64,000 bases of DNA from Pyrocephalus nanus (taxonomy: Eukaryota; Chordata; Aves; Passeriformes; Tyrannidae), in NCBI GenBank assembly GCA_038380795.1, contig CM076280.1, positions 5,505,501 to 5,569,500 of the forward strand, written 5' to 3'. The notes beneath the pieces are model-generated. The model did no database searches. It saw nothing but the letters and a program-made list of their open reading frames with translations, and was not told the DNA's origin. A program made the position numbers and the translations under genes. Shown here one piece after another: positions 12,301 through 24,300 of this stretch; within the stretch, counting starts at the first letter, position 1, and each line of letters opens with the position of its first letter.

Positions 12301-15300
12301 ACCCTGTGAATAATTTACAACCTCACCCAGGCAAAATTAAAAATATATTTTACAATCAAAGGTCTTTCTTATTTCGAATTTACACGGATGTGAGTGGCAG
12401 AAAGAAAGAGGCAAGTCAATGGAAAGAACAGTAAACCCAGAAAAAAAAAATTCTCTCACTTTACTTGGCTGTCTTGGGCTCTGTAAAACACGGGCCTCAA
12501 AAGCGATTTCCTCAATAAAAAGCAGTTTATCTTTACACAGACTTCATTAAGGCCTGATGCAGGCAGTCACTTGTACTCTTCAGTGCTTGGAAACCTGCTT
12601 CCTCCCACATTTCTTGCTGATGGAACGGACTGTTTGAGTGCCTGGACTGGAAGAGCAGCCCGAGGATCTTTGAAGGACGTTGCCACACCGGAGGCCATTT
12701 GACTCCAGTGGAAGTGAGCCAACTTACCTACCACCTAATTTGTGCATGAATCATACGCACACATCTAATCTCATCTCCGTCTCATCCCAGTGTCTGCAGA
12801 GTGCTTTGGGAACAGACAGATGGCCAGAAATTCCTCAAAGTTCACCACAAGCTTCACAGTGTGGCAAGGCTGGATGTGAGGTACGTTAGAAAAAGCAACA
12901 AAACACACTGTGCTAAAATTAAGAGCCTTTACCACTGCAGAATCCTGCTCACAGAGAGTAGTTCTCAGAAGGAAGGCACTTGAATGAAAGAAAGGCAAAA
13001 CCCAAGAGGGTAAAAGGATAGTGGAAATAATAATGGAGAGGGGTAAAAAAAAAAATCAGCAGTAAATATCAGTAGGAACTGCTGATTTTCACCCCTCCCA
13101 TGTTCAATACTCATCACTCGGAATGTTTATGCAGCAGCCCCAGCAGTGCCTGCTCAGGGGTTCATGGCCCAACAGTGCTCTCTCTGATGTCATCACTGAC
13201 ATATTCTGTGTGCACACACAGACCTCTCTGCAGCCCTTCCATATATATTTTGAATTTTACTAAACTGCTGCTTATTCAAAAGCCTACTCCATGTTGTTTG
13301 TGCATCCAGCACAGGCCTTCTTGGCCATCTCTTCCTCTCTGCACACGCTCCCTGCCCAACTCCTTGACCTCCCTTTTCCTGGAGCTCTTTAAAATTCCTC
13401 CAGTTCCAGCAAGAAAGGATGTTTTTCCCCTTGTGTTTGGTTTCATTTTCTGTGAAAAAGAGGGATCGACACTCTCTGCTGTCAAGGTAAGGACAGTGGC
13501 ACGGGGCTGACAGCCAGGCTCCTGGGCTGAGTGGCACGTGTTTCTCTGGCACACATGGGCACACACACGCTGCTGTCAGAGGGGCACAGGTACACACACA
13601 GCACAGGTGCTGAACTCACACCTTGTGCTGTGAATTCTTTCATACTCTGGGGACTTTCACAGTGTCTGACAACGAGCTGCAGCCTGGCCCTGTGCCCCCA
13701 GCCAGCTCCCACACGGCATGGCCACGGTTTTGGAATCGCAGAGTGGTTCAGGTTGGAAGGGACCACAGTGGGGTCATCTGGTCCGACCTTCCTCCTAAGC
13801 AGGATCAACCCAGAGCACATGGCACAGGATTGTGTCCAGATGGTTCTGGAGAATCTCCAGTGAGGAGGACTCCACACCCTCTCTGGGCAGCCTGTTCTGT
13901 GCTGGGTCACTGAACAGCAAAGAATTCTTCCTCATGTTCAGATGGAACTTCCTGGGCATCAGTTCCTGTCCTGAGCAGAGAGAGCCTGGTCCATCCTCTG
14001 CCCCCTCCCTGCAGACACTGACAGACATGGGTGGGGTCCCCTCTCAGTGTCTCTTCTCAAGGCTGAACAGGCCCAGCTTTCTCAGCCTTTCCTTGTAAGA
14101 GAGATGTTCCAGTCCCTTCCTCATCTTCACAGCCTCTGCTGGACTTTTCCCAGGAGCTCCGAGTCTCTCTTTCACTGGAGAGCCCCAAAACTGTGCACAT
14201 CTGCAGTGCTGCCCAGTGCCTTCCCCACCCCACCACCACCACCCCACCCCACCCCTGCAGCAGAAAACAGCCCAGGTTGCCACCTACCTCCCAGGGTGGC
14301 AGAGATGAGGATGTGGGTGCCGTACTTTTTGATGATGGTATCAATGAACTGCTGCGTGGTGGGTCTCCTGCCCAGGAGGCGGATGCTCCTCTGAAACTCA
14401 GGCATGAGGGGCAGTGGGTTGTGGAGCAGGTCCCTCCTCTCGATGGCTGTGTTCCTCACCTTCCAACGGGCAAACTCCCTGTGTGACAACACAGGAACAC
14501 AGCAGGGGTGAGGATTCCAGTCTGGAGGGGCAGGGAGAGCCACCCAGGGCAGGGGAGGAGGGTAGAGAAAGGGGACAATCCTGCTGGACACCCCCACATG
14601 GATACACACACGTGAGGCCACAGGGTTAGACAGGGTGAGAGGGGGAGGAGAAGAGGAAAAGCGAGACATTACTGCACAGTAACAACACACTTGGAGGATC
14701 AGGGTGTGGCCTTGGAGTCTCCAGAGGTGTCTGGAAGAGAGTTGGATTTCCCTACAACAAAATCAGGTTGGTCCTTTCACCATCACACACTTTGGGGTCT
14801 TAATCTCCTCCATAAAGCAGCAAATTCTGGTCTCTGTCAGCAGAAGAGCTGGTCAGTTGGAACACAGATCTCGCTCAATCTGATCATTGTTATATCCCTG
14901 TTGCCCACAAGCCTTCCTTTTGCAAAGCAGAGCTGAAGGAAACCCATTTTCTCCAAATATCTTAATCTTTCAGCACCAGGAGTACAGCAAAAGATCATTT
15001 TGAAAACCAATTTTTGAGATAAACCACGTAAAAGGATTGATTCAGATATAAGCAGAGGCCAGGATGAAAGCAGAGGGTTTGTTTATTTGTCTTTAAAAAA
15101 AAACCAACCAAATAAAGTGATTCTCAAATCCATGCTTTTAAACTGAGAGCAACTGGGGGGGGAAAAAATATAAAGTTAATGTTTGCAAAAGCAGCTCTTT
15201 ATTGCAGGTATCCATTTTGAAACGACACAGAGGGAAATGCCTGGAGAAAAGCTTGCACACCTGCAATCTAAAAATCAGGCCTCTGAAACACATCACCAGC

Positions 15301-18300
15301 TGAGCACCTGAAAAATGAGAAACCTATTAATGTCCTTCAAAAAATATCGAGCAAGGCCTTCTTAAAAGCAAAGGATATTATTTATACCTACTCTCCTACA
15401 ATGCACCTGTTTTATCTTCAGCTACCTCCCAGATCATCAACTCACAAGCTTCTCTCCCACTTTTCATTCACTTAGTCCTGCAACTTGGGTTTAAGACAAA
15501 AATTTTATTTAGATTGAGGGTGTTGTGGTTTAACCCCAACTGACACCTCATCCCCACAAAGCTGCTTGTTCACTACCCTGTGCTGGGATGGGGGAAAGGG
15601 TTGGAAGGGTAAAAGTGGGAGGGCTTGTGGGTTGAGATAAAAACAGGTTAACAGGCGAAGGAAAAGGTGCACAGACAAGCAAAGCAAAAGAAGGAATTCA
15701 TTCCCTGCTTCCCATCACAGGCAGGTGTTCTGCCATGCCCAGGACAGCAGGGCTCCATCCCAGTGACTGGGGAGGACAAACACCACCACTCTGCACATCT
15801 TCCCTTCCTCTTTCTTCCCCAGGTCTGTGTGCTGAGCATGAGGCCGCATGACGTGGGACACCCTTGGGGTCAGATGTGCCATCTGTGTCTCCCCTGCAGC
15901 TCCTTGTGCATCCCAGCCTGTTCACTGGTGTTCACTGGTGGGGTGGGATGAGGGGCAGAAAATCCCTGCACTGCTCAGCCATAGCTAAAACATCCCTGTG
16001 TGATCAAGGCTGTTTCCAACACAAATCCAAAACAGCCCCACAACAGCTACTATGGAAAAAATTCAACTTTATCCCAGTGCTACAGAAGAAATTTGATTCA
16101 CTGTGTTCTCTGTGAATGTTTAGCATTAGTGGCTCAGCATTAGCAGCTAAAGAGCTGAAGCTTTTGCCTGACCAAGAGTAAACTTCTTTGGGAAAATTAA
16201 TGCTGCTAACAAGGAACTAGCTGAATTTAGCAGACAGGAGTGGAAGGAAGATAATTCCAAGGAGATAATTCCAAGAGAATGAAGTAACTTCAGAAGAAGG
16301 CCAGCCCAGTGACAGTGAAAAACCATAAGAAATCAAGAAACCATTGACCAGAATTAAGTGACTGGACTTGGGGTCAGGCTTGAGGATTGGGTGATGGTGA
16401 TACAGCTATGAATTTGGGAGGGGTCCTTCTCTGGAGGGACCCAGCTCCAGATGAAACCTAAGAACTAATAAAAGACTAATTGGAATCCTTCAGTCAGGCT
16501 TGGCATTCCCAGCAGGATCCTGGGGTCGAAATATTGCTTTACTATGCAATAATCCATAATAGCCAGTCATAACCAGCACAACAGGGATGGCAACACCTGG
16601 CACTGACACAGCACTTCCTATCAATGTGTGTCAACCTGCATGACAGCCCCACATGCAGGCAGATTTGGGAGGGTTGGTTGCAAAGCCAGGATCACAAGGC
16701 AGATCTTTCCCCCCACCCCCAGGTTGATTCTACAGCCTTTGTGTGTGAGGTTATTTGACTTAATGCAATTATACATGTATTTATTTTGATTGAGCCCCAT
16801 CACAACGCCCCATGCTGCCTGACAGCAGTTGTATCCATTAAAACAGCAAAGTGCCAGCTATTTACTTCAAAATACTCCTTACACCTGAGCTAATGCCCCC
16901 TCTGTAGCCCCCAGGCTTCCACAAGCCAAGTCAAAATGCCAAAACAAAACACACCTCTTACTGTATTATGAGTCATTAGTGCCGAACCTTGAAATCCACA
17001 GAAACATCCATCTTTCCTAGAAAAACCTTGGTCAAAAGGCCAAAGAAACCCCAAACTCAACCCAAAATAAACCTGATACACCAGGGTATTAATACCAGGA
17101 GTGACAGAACCAGGCCATTGTCTCCTAGGTTGTCTGCAGATAACAAATACACAACAAAAGGCCGTACATTCCCTGTATGGAGAAGAGTGTTTTCCCTGCT
17201 GTCCCAGAATTGTGTAAAAGTCCAGTACCTGCAGGTCTCACAGTTGATTTTAATAATAGATAAAACCTTAAATATAAAGACAAATAGTTCCTCTCTGTCA
17301 CTACAGAGATGTTGCTCTAATCATTCCAGACTAGAGTTGCAATCCCAGAGCTCACTACACAAGGAAATCCCCTTTGAAGAAGGAACTGTCCCTCCAGCAG
17401 TTGCACTGCATGAGAAGAGGCAGAGCTGGATACTAAAAGACAAGCAAAGTTTTACAATAAATAGAGATGCCCATGTTCCCATCATAAAGATCATAACCAG
17501 AGGAAAAATGCCATCTGTGCTTCCTCTCCAAAGAGGGGATTATTGCTTCCTGTAAAACTCAAGCACATGTTTGCTCTCAGATTCCTGCTTCCTGCAGCAT
17601 CAATGAAGTCAGGAGGCACCAGAGAACTCCAGAGCCAGAAAGAGCTGGATAAATGTTTTCAGAAAGGGCTGGATAAATGCTTCGTGCTCCTCAATAAAGT
17701 ACAGAGGGTTTGGTTTTATTGCTTTGGAATAGATAATTTCACAGAAAAGATCATAGAAGTTGAAACAGACAACTGATCAGATTCTCCTTCAGAGAAGCTG
17801 GGGCTGCCCCATCCCTGGAAGTGTCCAAGGCCAAGTTGGATGGGGATTGGAGCAATCTGGGCTAGTGGAAGGTGTCCCTGCCCTTGGCAGGGGGTGGAAC
17901 AAGATGACCTTTAGGGTGCCTTCCGAGAAAAATCATTCTAGGATTCTATGATATATCAACTCCCAAATCCTAGGAGTGTCTTCCTCAATGTGTGAAGATC
18001 GACTTTGCAAACTGGGACCGTGGACTGGAAAGCAATGAGCAAGGAAGGTGGGAGAAGGCAGGAAAGGAGAATGAAAATTCAGCAAACAACGTGTTCAGAG
18101 GGAAAGTGGGTTCGTTTTTTGCATCAGGTCCAATATCACCTCATGACACCACAGACAGCAGGCAAAAGCAGGAGTTCAAAAGAAATCACTGTCACATCTT
18201 CAACCTTTCCTGCTGCCAAGGGGTAATTCCAGTTCCCATTCGTGCCCTCGATGAGCCCTGAGGAGAATCCACACCTCAAGCACAGCAGTGAAGGAGACTT

Positions 18301-21300
18301 TTCCCACTCAGTTCTCATTCATGCCATCCCTCCCCTGGACTTCCTGCTCCCAGGGATAGCAGTGAGGTGAAAGCCCAGTTTGTTATGCTCTCCATATGCT
18401 TGGGATGTGTGGCTTTCCCAGCTGATGAGAAAAGCTGAGCAAATATGTTATGATGAATAATTTATGCAACTAACTTAGATGTTTATCTTGTGCTCATAGA
18501 ATAACCATGAACCAGTTGCAATTCCCTCTAATTTATGCATTATTTGAACTTACTTAGTGAGATTTTTCAAGCTTTTTTTACAGGTTTTGTGTAGTAGTTG
18601 GCTGTTTTCTTTTTTTCATGTGCCATTGATTTGTTGGGATTGGAATCACAGGAGGGTGAAGTTTGGAAGGAACCACCAGTGGGGTCATCTGGTCCAGCCT
18701 CAGTGGTCAAGCAAATGATATGGTCTTGTTAAGCCTCCTGTTTAATGTCCAAAAATACATTTTAAATTTTGTTCCCCCAGTTACAATATTTTACATGGAA
18801 AGCAGCTCTCTAATTCCAGCAATCTTCCAAGCAACCTACAGAACTCTGCTGCAAGATGCACCTGAGGCCAAGGTTTATGGTACGATTTTGGAAAATAGAC
18901 TTAACATTAATGGGTATGGCTAGTGAAATAACTTAGAATTATTGAGGTCATAAAAAAAAAAGTGGTATTTGCAGGGAACAGTATAGATCTGGCCTTAGGG
19001 AATGTTCCAGCCTGAAACTCCTGAAGTCTGTGAAGAAACACCTCCAAGACCAGGGGTTTTATTAGCTTTCAGCACTAGATTTAATTGCATTTTCTGGAGA
19101 AGCAGCTGCTATGGACCAAAACTGAACTCATGCCATTGGGTTAGGTTTGTCACCACTGAATCCTTCAATCTGCATTCCACCCAGGCCTTGGAATCATGGA
19201 TGATGTGTTCAAAAGGGCACTGAAACCTTTCCTCACAGAAACCATTCTGGGATGGCATCTCACTGGCATCTCATCTGGTTCTCAGACCCATCAGAGGCAC
19301 CACAGTCCCAGTGCCACAGCCTGGGACACAGAGGGGAGGTCTCTGCAGGTCTCTGCAGGTCTCAAGGCACTTTTAAAAATAGAAATATTGCCCTGGCTCA
19401 GTTTCCTGGCAAAGAAGATGCAAAGACTTGACCAGGATTATGGTGGCACCCCGTGGTACAGCTGGGATTAGTGCAGAGTCCTCTGACCCTCAGGGGAATC
19501 CCAGGCAAGGACCTGAACTTCTGCCAGCAGGGAAGCTTTTAATGGCTTTGGAAAGATGATAAACCTCTTAGCAAGGGGGAGGAAGAGTCTGAATCCCTGA
19601 TGCAGAGATGGGATGAGGAAAAACTATGACCTAATGTCTGAACTGTGGGGCAGAGGCACTTGTTGGTGCTCTGATGTCTCAGACAGACCACACTAAGGTG
19701 GGGGGTACACCCAGGGAATTCCTGACAGGTCTCTAATCCCTGGAGAAAGCACTGAGGAGCTTCTGTTCTAATGGCTGGAAGGGGTTGGAGGTGCTTATAC
19801 CTAGAGGGGAGAAGGAGGAAGGGAGTTGAGTGGGAAGAGGGGTGAAATACTGACTATTCCAGGCTTTCCTCCCTGTAACAGGAAGGGGACAGGCTTTATT
19901 TGAATGAAGCTGTGTCTGAGAAAATCCTTGCCTTTTCAGAGCTTGCATTAATGAGTTTGCCATCAAGGCCAGCGTGTCAGAGGCAGAAGGAGCCACTAGG
20001 AATGTCTCAGTGCTCATTAGCATTATGACCCCTCAAGGGAAACAGAAAAACAGGGAAAAAATTACTGAATAGAAAGGAAAAGTCAAAAGCCTGGAATGGG
20101 TACATCACCCAGACCCCTCACTGCAGCAGCAGAAAGGACAGGAGAATCCAAGGGCATGAACATCTCTGCCCAGGGAGAGGAGTCAGAGAGAGGGGCCATC
20201 GGAGCAAATTAAATTCCCATCTTCAAATGGCCAAGACAACCAAAGCATGGAAGTGGAGAAAGAAGTTCAGGACAGACCTCAGGGGCTGGTGCTTGGAACA
20301 AAAAAGAAATTAATTGCATTAAACAATGATGGAGAAAGACTCAGTTTGAAAATGGGGGGGAAAAAAAATCCAACAGAGGAAGAAGACACTGAACAAAGCC
20401 TGTGTCATCCTAACCAGAACACCCCAACCCCTCCTGCTGCTGCATGGATGGATTGCCTGCAGGGAAGTCAGTGCTTCCCACTCAGTGCACACTCAGCAGC
20501 CAGGACCATCCCCACTGCTCCCTGGGAACCAGGCAAGGAGAAGGCACCAACCTCTTTCTGCTCAGTGGTTCTTTAGCTTTTTTACAAACCTTACCTGCAA
20601 AGTCATCAGCTGCTCCCACAGGTGAGGAGCCTTTCCAAAGGCAACACCCCCTTGACAGCAAGTCACAAACACTGCTTTGTGTCCTCTGCTTGGCACATCA
20701 CACTGATAATTGGCTCTGATGTCATCAGGATTCCCTGATGTCAGAGACAGAGCCTTCATACATCCCTGGATTTTGGTGTCTATACAGCAGCCCCTGCCCA
20801 GAAATGTCTCTGTCCCCTGTTTTCCTCCAAGCACCTCCCAGTCACTAAGACAGACATTTTAGGACCCCTCTATGCACATTGCAGACAAGTGCTATCAGCT
20901 GGCAGAATGAGTGTGACCCAAAACAGAAAATTTCAAGCCTTATCTGGGTAGAAAACAAGTTTCATGATAGCATGAGTCCTCCAGAATCCTCCCAGGCATT
21001 CCTACAACAGAGCTGTTGGTTTGGGCTGTGTGTGGGGGGTGTTGTTTTGTTTTGCCTTTCCTTTTCTCAGCCCATTTGTCCCAGTCATGGGCTGCACAAA
21101 GTGCTGGTTATCTCCAGTCCTCAGGGTGAGGGCTCTTCCAGCCTCCTGTGAGCTCTGGACTGTGCAAACAATGCCATGGGATATGGAATGAAGATGACAA
21201 CAGCACTATAATGCTTATCTTGTACTGCCAGATCAGGCTTAATATGAGCCTGGACAGGGTATCTGTGATTATGGTGGGGTCAGTGATGTTTTATTTCTAG

Positions 21301-24300
21301 TCTGTGCCCTCAAAATGCCAGACAGCCCCAGGCTGAGCAGTGCAATATCCCTTCAGCAGTTTCCTCTGCAGCTTGGCCTCTTCCCTATCTAGGCCAGCAT
21401 GAAGAAGTCAGCCTTAAAAGCTGAGCTTTTCAAAGGCCCTACAAGAATTAGTTTCCTGTGAGGGTTTGGCACTCATCCCCCCTAATCTATTTAAGAAAAC
21501 TCTAGTCTGTAGATTCAAACTAGTTCCAAATTAGACAGAGGCTGAAATTCTGCCATAAAAGAGAGGAGGAAAAAAAAAATCTAAAAATCTAATTCCAGAG
21601 AAGTATGAAAAAGAAATCACTTAAGCTGGAAGTCTGACAGCATTTTGCATAACAAGCAGGCAAGCAGACAGGCTCACTTATGACAGCTGGCAGGTGAATG
21701 AGATAAATAAATTGACTATTGATCTATTGATAAATGCTGCGCTGGCTACTGCAGGTTTATCCCCAAAAGGGCATTTGCCTGGATAGGAGTGAACCAAGGA
21801 GAGGACAATCAGTGTGGGATCATTCAGCAGAAGTTAAACAGTGTTGTTGGACTCCCTACTCCTCCATCTGTCTCCAAAGGACAATGGAAGAATCTTCTGT
21901 TGCTTGTGCCCTTGATTCATTCTTTGGCCACGTGCTTGGTGTTGGCTGAGGGGTCTGAAACCTCAACTACTCCCCCTTTTCTGGGCAATCAGTTCACTCT
22001 GTTGGATTTTCCTGTTCGAGAGTTTTGTTTTCAACTCCTTAATATTTTTCTTAAAATTATTAAGTTTTTCCAGGGCTGAAAACTGAGGGGTTTTTTTTGT
22101 AAAAAGAGAGGAAGGTAAACAGTAAGTTCAGAATGGCACAAAGCTTGCAAGAATCTAAAAGAAAGAAAATTGCTTCAAAGTCAGATGGATTTTATGTGAC
22201 CTTGAAAGTAAACAGGTTGTTCAAGAACTGAATTAAAATCCAATCAGACAAACATGACTCTGAGCCTTTTGTTCTCTCTTAGGACAGGACTATATTTGAG
22301 TGTCTTAGGAAGCAACATGTGATTGTTGGGTGAAAAAAGGTTGATTTGTTTAAAAAATATTGAATAAATTTATTACTAGAGATTCAAAGCAGAGTGATTC
22401 GGCATGGGTAAGAACAAAAAAAGACTGGCCATTCAGTTTGATCACTATTAATTTTGCTTATTGTTAAATTTGATCATGGCCAGGATGTGGCTATGGTTCC
22501 TACCTCTGACATCACATCTAAACAGAGCTACCACTGCAACCCAAAAACAGGGCAGAGCAGGTCATTGCCCACTCCCCTGATTGAGGTCACACCTAAATTA
22601 GGTGTTTGTGCATCCTCAGATAACACACAGTGACTTCTGAACTTCTTCAGCACAAACCCACCAGTTGCCTTCATCCACCCCCTACGGATCTGTTCCAATA
22701 TTCCACGTGGGTCACCTGCTGCAATTCCCTCCCATCACACCCATCAGTGGGACATTTACTCCACTCAGCTCTCCCTGCAATGTTCTTTGCGCAGATTTTT
22801 TTGCAAAAAAAAAAAAAAAAGCCCAGACCTCGGGCACTGGAGAGACCCTTCCCACCAGCAGCCTCCCTCAGCCTTGGAGACCTGCTGGTGAGTAGTTCCC
22901 ATTACTGTTCACACCATTTCAGCTGTTCCCAACGCTGGGCTGAGGGCATTTCCAAGCCACTCCAGTTTACACCGGGGTTGACAGGAGCTGCTGGAAGCTG
23001 GAGTGACATCTCCACAAGAGCTCCCAGCGTTGTTCACGCTGCTGCAGCTTAACAAACATTAGCAACAATAGGAAATGTTCTGTTCCATTGCTGTTCTCTC
23101 CCTAAAAGCTTACCCAGACCAGACATGGTTTATTAAGCTACTGAGAAAGCTGTTCTAACAGGCTGCAGGGCCCTGGGCTCCAAGCACTGCGATGGACAGC
23201 ACAGAGACACCCTTTCCTTCACTGTGAATTATGATAAAAATCACGAGGGATGCAGCCAGAGCAGTTCTCCCACTAAAATACCTGAGATGATAGCCTAGAG
23301 AAACTCATCTGTGAATCAGGCACTTTGAGTTCTGTGGTTACAAATGCAACTACACAGAGATTATTTTCTGTAGCCTGGTCTCCTGGATTTCTGTTTTTAT
23401 GAGTTTGACCCAGAATTCATGATCAAGCTGATCCTGGAAAGTCAAGGAGCTCTTAAGAAGAGGCTTTCAAAGAACAGCACTTTTGAAGTAACAGATGGAA
23501 ACATCTGAGTCATTCAAAGAATTTTAGGTATTCTTAAGGAAACCTGGGATAGTCTGTAGGATTTTAGGCTCTCTTCTCCACAATTCTTTCAATTCCCTTC
23601 TTGTACACTCCTTTGTATCAGCACACAATCCTTGTCCAGAAAGCTGAGCAAGTTGGAAGGGGAGCAAAGACACAGGATGGTGAGACAAGTAACTAAAAGT
23701 GTAAAGGAGCAAAAGGCACAGACAGGAAAAGCCCCCAGATCATTCAATCTCGTGCTGTAGGAATTGGTGTGAAGGGGAAACCCAGAAAAGCACAACCAAT
23801 GAATAAGAAAACAACAACAATAACAACAAAAGCAAAAAAGCCAAACAAAACAAACTAACCCAACAAAACAAACACACAAAATTACCAAAATTACCCAGGA
23901 AACAAACAAACAAAACCAAAACCTCAAACCCTGCCCCCCAAAAACAGACCATTTGACACTTGTGTTCAGACTCCAGTAGAAGATTAAACTCTCAATGAAG
24001 TCCCTCTTCCTAATTAGTACATAAGAATATTTCAGTCTGCTGCTTTTGTAAGCAAGTTTGAAATGTAAGACAGAGCAAAGAGAGTTTAATTTTTAGAGCA
24101 GACAACAAATCACCCAGGGGAGGACCAGGCCATGCTAAGTCATGGTGAACCCTTGTTACCCCATGGAGCCCCCTAAAAAACTGTGTCTTCCCTGCCCCAA
24201 AAGTCACCATCTGCATTCACAGCCTACCAGTCCCAAATTCACCATCTGGATTCACAGCCTACCAGTGTTCATATGAGCACAACAGCACGACTCAAAGGCT

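Larger units (their letters stand above)
8814..14287 (-). other. BRINP1 intron between coding exons 2 and 3 (5.5 kb)
   Basis: The intron is bounded by GTAGGT at its donor and GCTGCAG at its acceptor. It holds a long CR1 copy at 13731-14195 close to its donor end and a possible old AT-rich interspersed repeat at about 10060-10270. Nothing else is recognisable. Confidence 0.85.

Noticed and set aside
22790..22860. Poly-A run as a processed pseudogene tail
   Set aside because: No gene-like sequence, polyadenylation signal or target duplication is found upstream.
23589..23952. Hydrophobic minus-strand frames rich in F, C, L and V
   Set aside because: They are translations of the A/C-rich low-complexity tract, not membrane proteins.
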